NCBI GenBank assembly: GCA_021826565.1
Contig: JAKAZJ010000151.1
Coordinates: 1-5,771 of the forward strand
Length of the DNA stretch: 5,771 bases
Origin: Pseudomonadota bacterium
Lineage (GTDB): Bacteria; Pseudomonadota; Alphaproteobacteria; Acetobacterales; Acetobacteraceae
Reading direction: 5' to 3'
This document shows positions 5,721 through 5,771 of the stretch, piece after piece; position 1 is the stretch's first letter; each line of letters begins with the position of its first letter. The notes beneath the pieces were generated by a model. It was not told the origin of the DNA. It searched no databases and saw nothing but the letters and a program-made list of their open reading frames with translations. A program made the translations under genes and the position numbers.

Positions 5721-5771
5721 ATGATGATCGATCGCCCGCTCGACTGCCTCGCCACGCCCGACGCCCCTGCC
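5721..5771 (+). CDS. Start of an unidentified divergent gene (3' end outside window)
   Basis: From ATG at 5721 (ATG-ATG doublet) the frame is open for the remaining 17 codons, reading MMIDRPLDCLATPDAPA. An AAGGA ribosome site stands 5 bases upstream and the third codon positions are mostly G or C. It is divergent from the NIPSNAP operon, with 144 bases between the two starts. Seventeen residues are too few to name a family; they do not resemble the N-terminus of a LysR- or TetR-type regulator. A window this short could also be open by chance, so the call rests largely on the ribosome site and the layout. Confidence 0.5.
   Translation, partial: MMIDRPLDCLATPDAPA

Overview
The window is a very GC-rich stretch of bacterial chromosome with third codon positions almost all G or C. 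Two features point to an alphaproteobacterium, most likely the Acetobacteraceae (Rhodospirillales): shikimate kinase and 3-dehydroquinate synthase fused in one protein, and the family resemblance of the other genes. This placement is inference from gene content, not from a marker gene. There are no RNA genes, insertion sequences, CRISPR repeats or phage genes, and no gene-free gap longer than about 150 bases.

Layout. (1) Bases 2-181 (+) hold the last 59 codons of a hydrophobic, probably polytopic membrane protein. (2) A 46-residue single-pass membrane protein (188-328, -) converges on it with only 6 bases between the stop codons. (3) A tight three-gene unit reads to the right: aroKB (405-2096), a DUF2244 membrane protein (2093-2590) and mobA (2587-3165). 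Each junction is a 4-base stop/start overlap (GTGA, then ATGA), so the three are probably co-transcribed and translationally coupled. (4) mobA ends tail to tail with a leftward two-gene operon; the two stop codons share bases in the tetramer CTAA (3162-3165). (5) That operon encodes a duplicated NIPSNAP-family protein (4959-5576, first gene) and a 588-residue thiamine-diphosphate-dependent enzyme of the acetolactate synthase/benzoylformate decarboxylase superfamily (3162-4928, second gene). A sigma-70-like promoter (TTGACC, 16 bases, TACCGT) precedes it. (6) A divergent gene starts at 5721 and runs off the window after 17 codons.

How the genes work together. The rightward unit is housekeeping: AroKB supplies two steps of the shikimate pathway, and MobA attaches GMP to molybdopterin for molybdoenzymes. 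The DUF2244 protein between them is uncharacterised. The leftward operon looks like accessory metabolism: a 2-oxo-acid-type ThDP enzyme paired with a small dimeric alpha/beta-barrel-like protein, substrate unknown. It is the least understood part of the window. I see no sign of a defence, mobile or otherwise exotic new system here.
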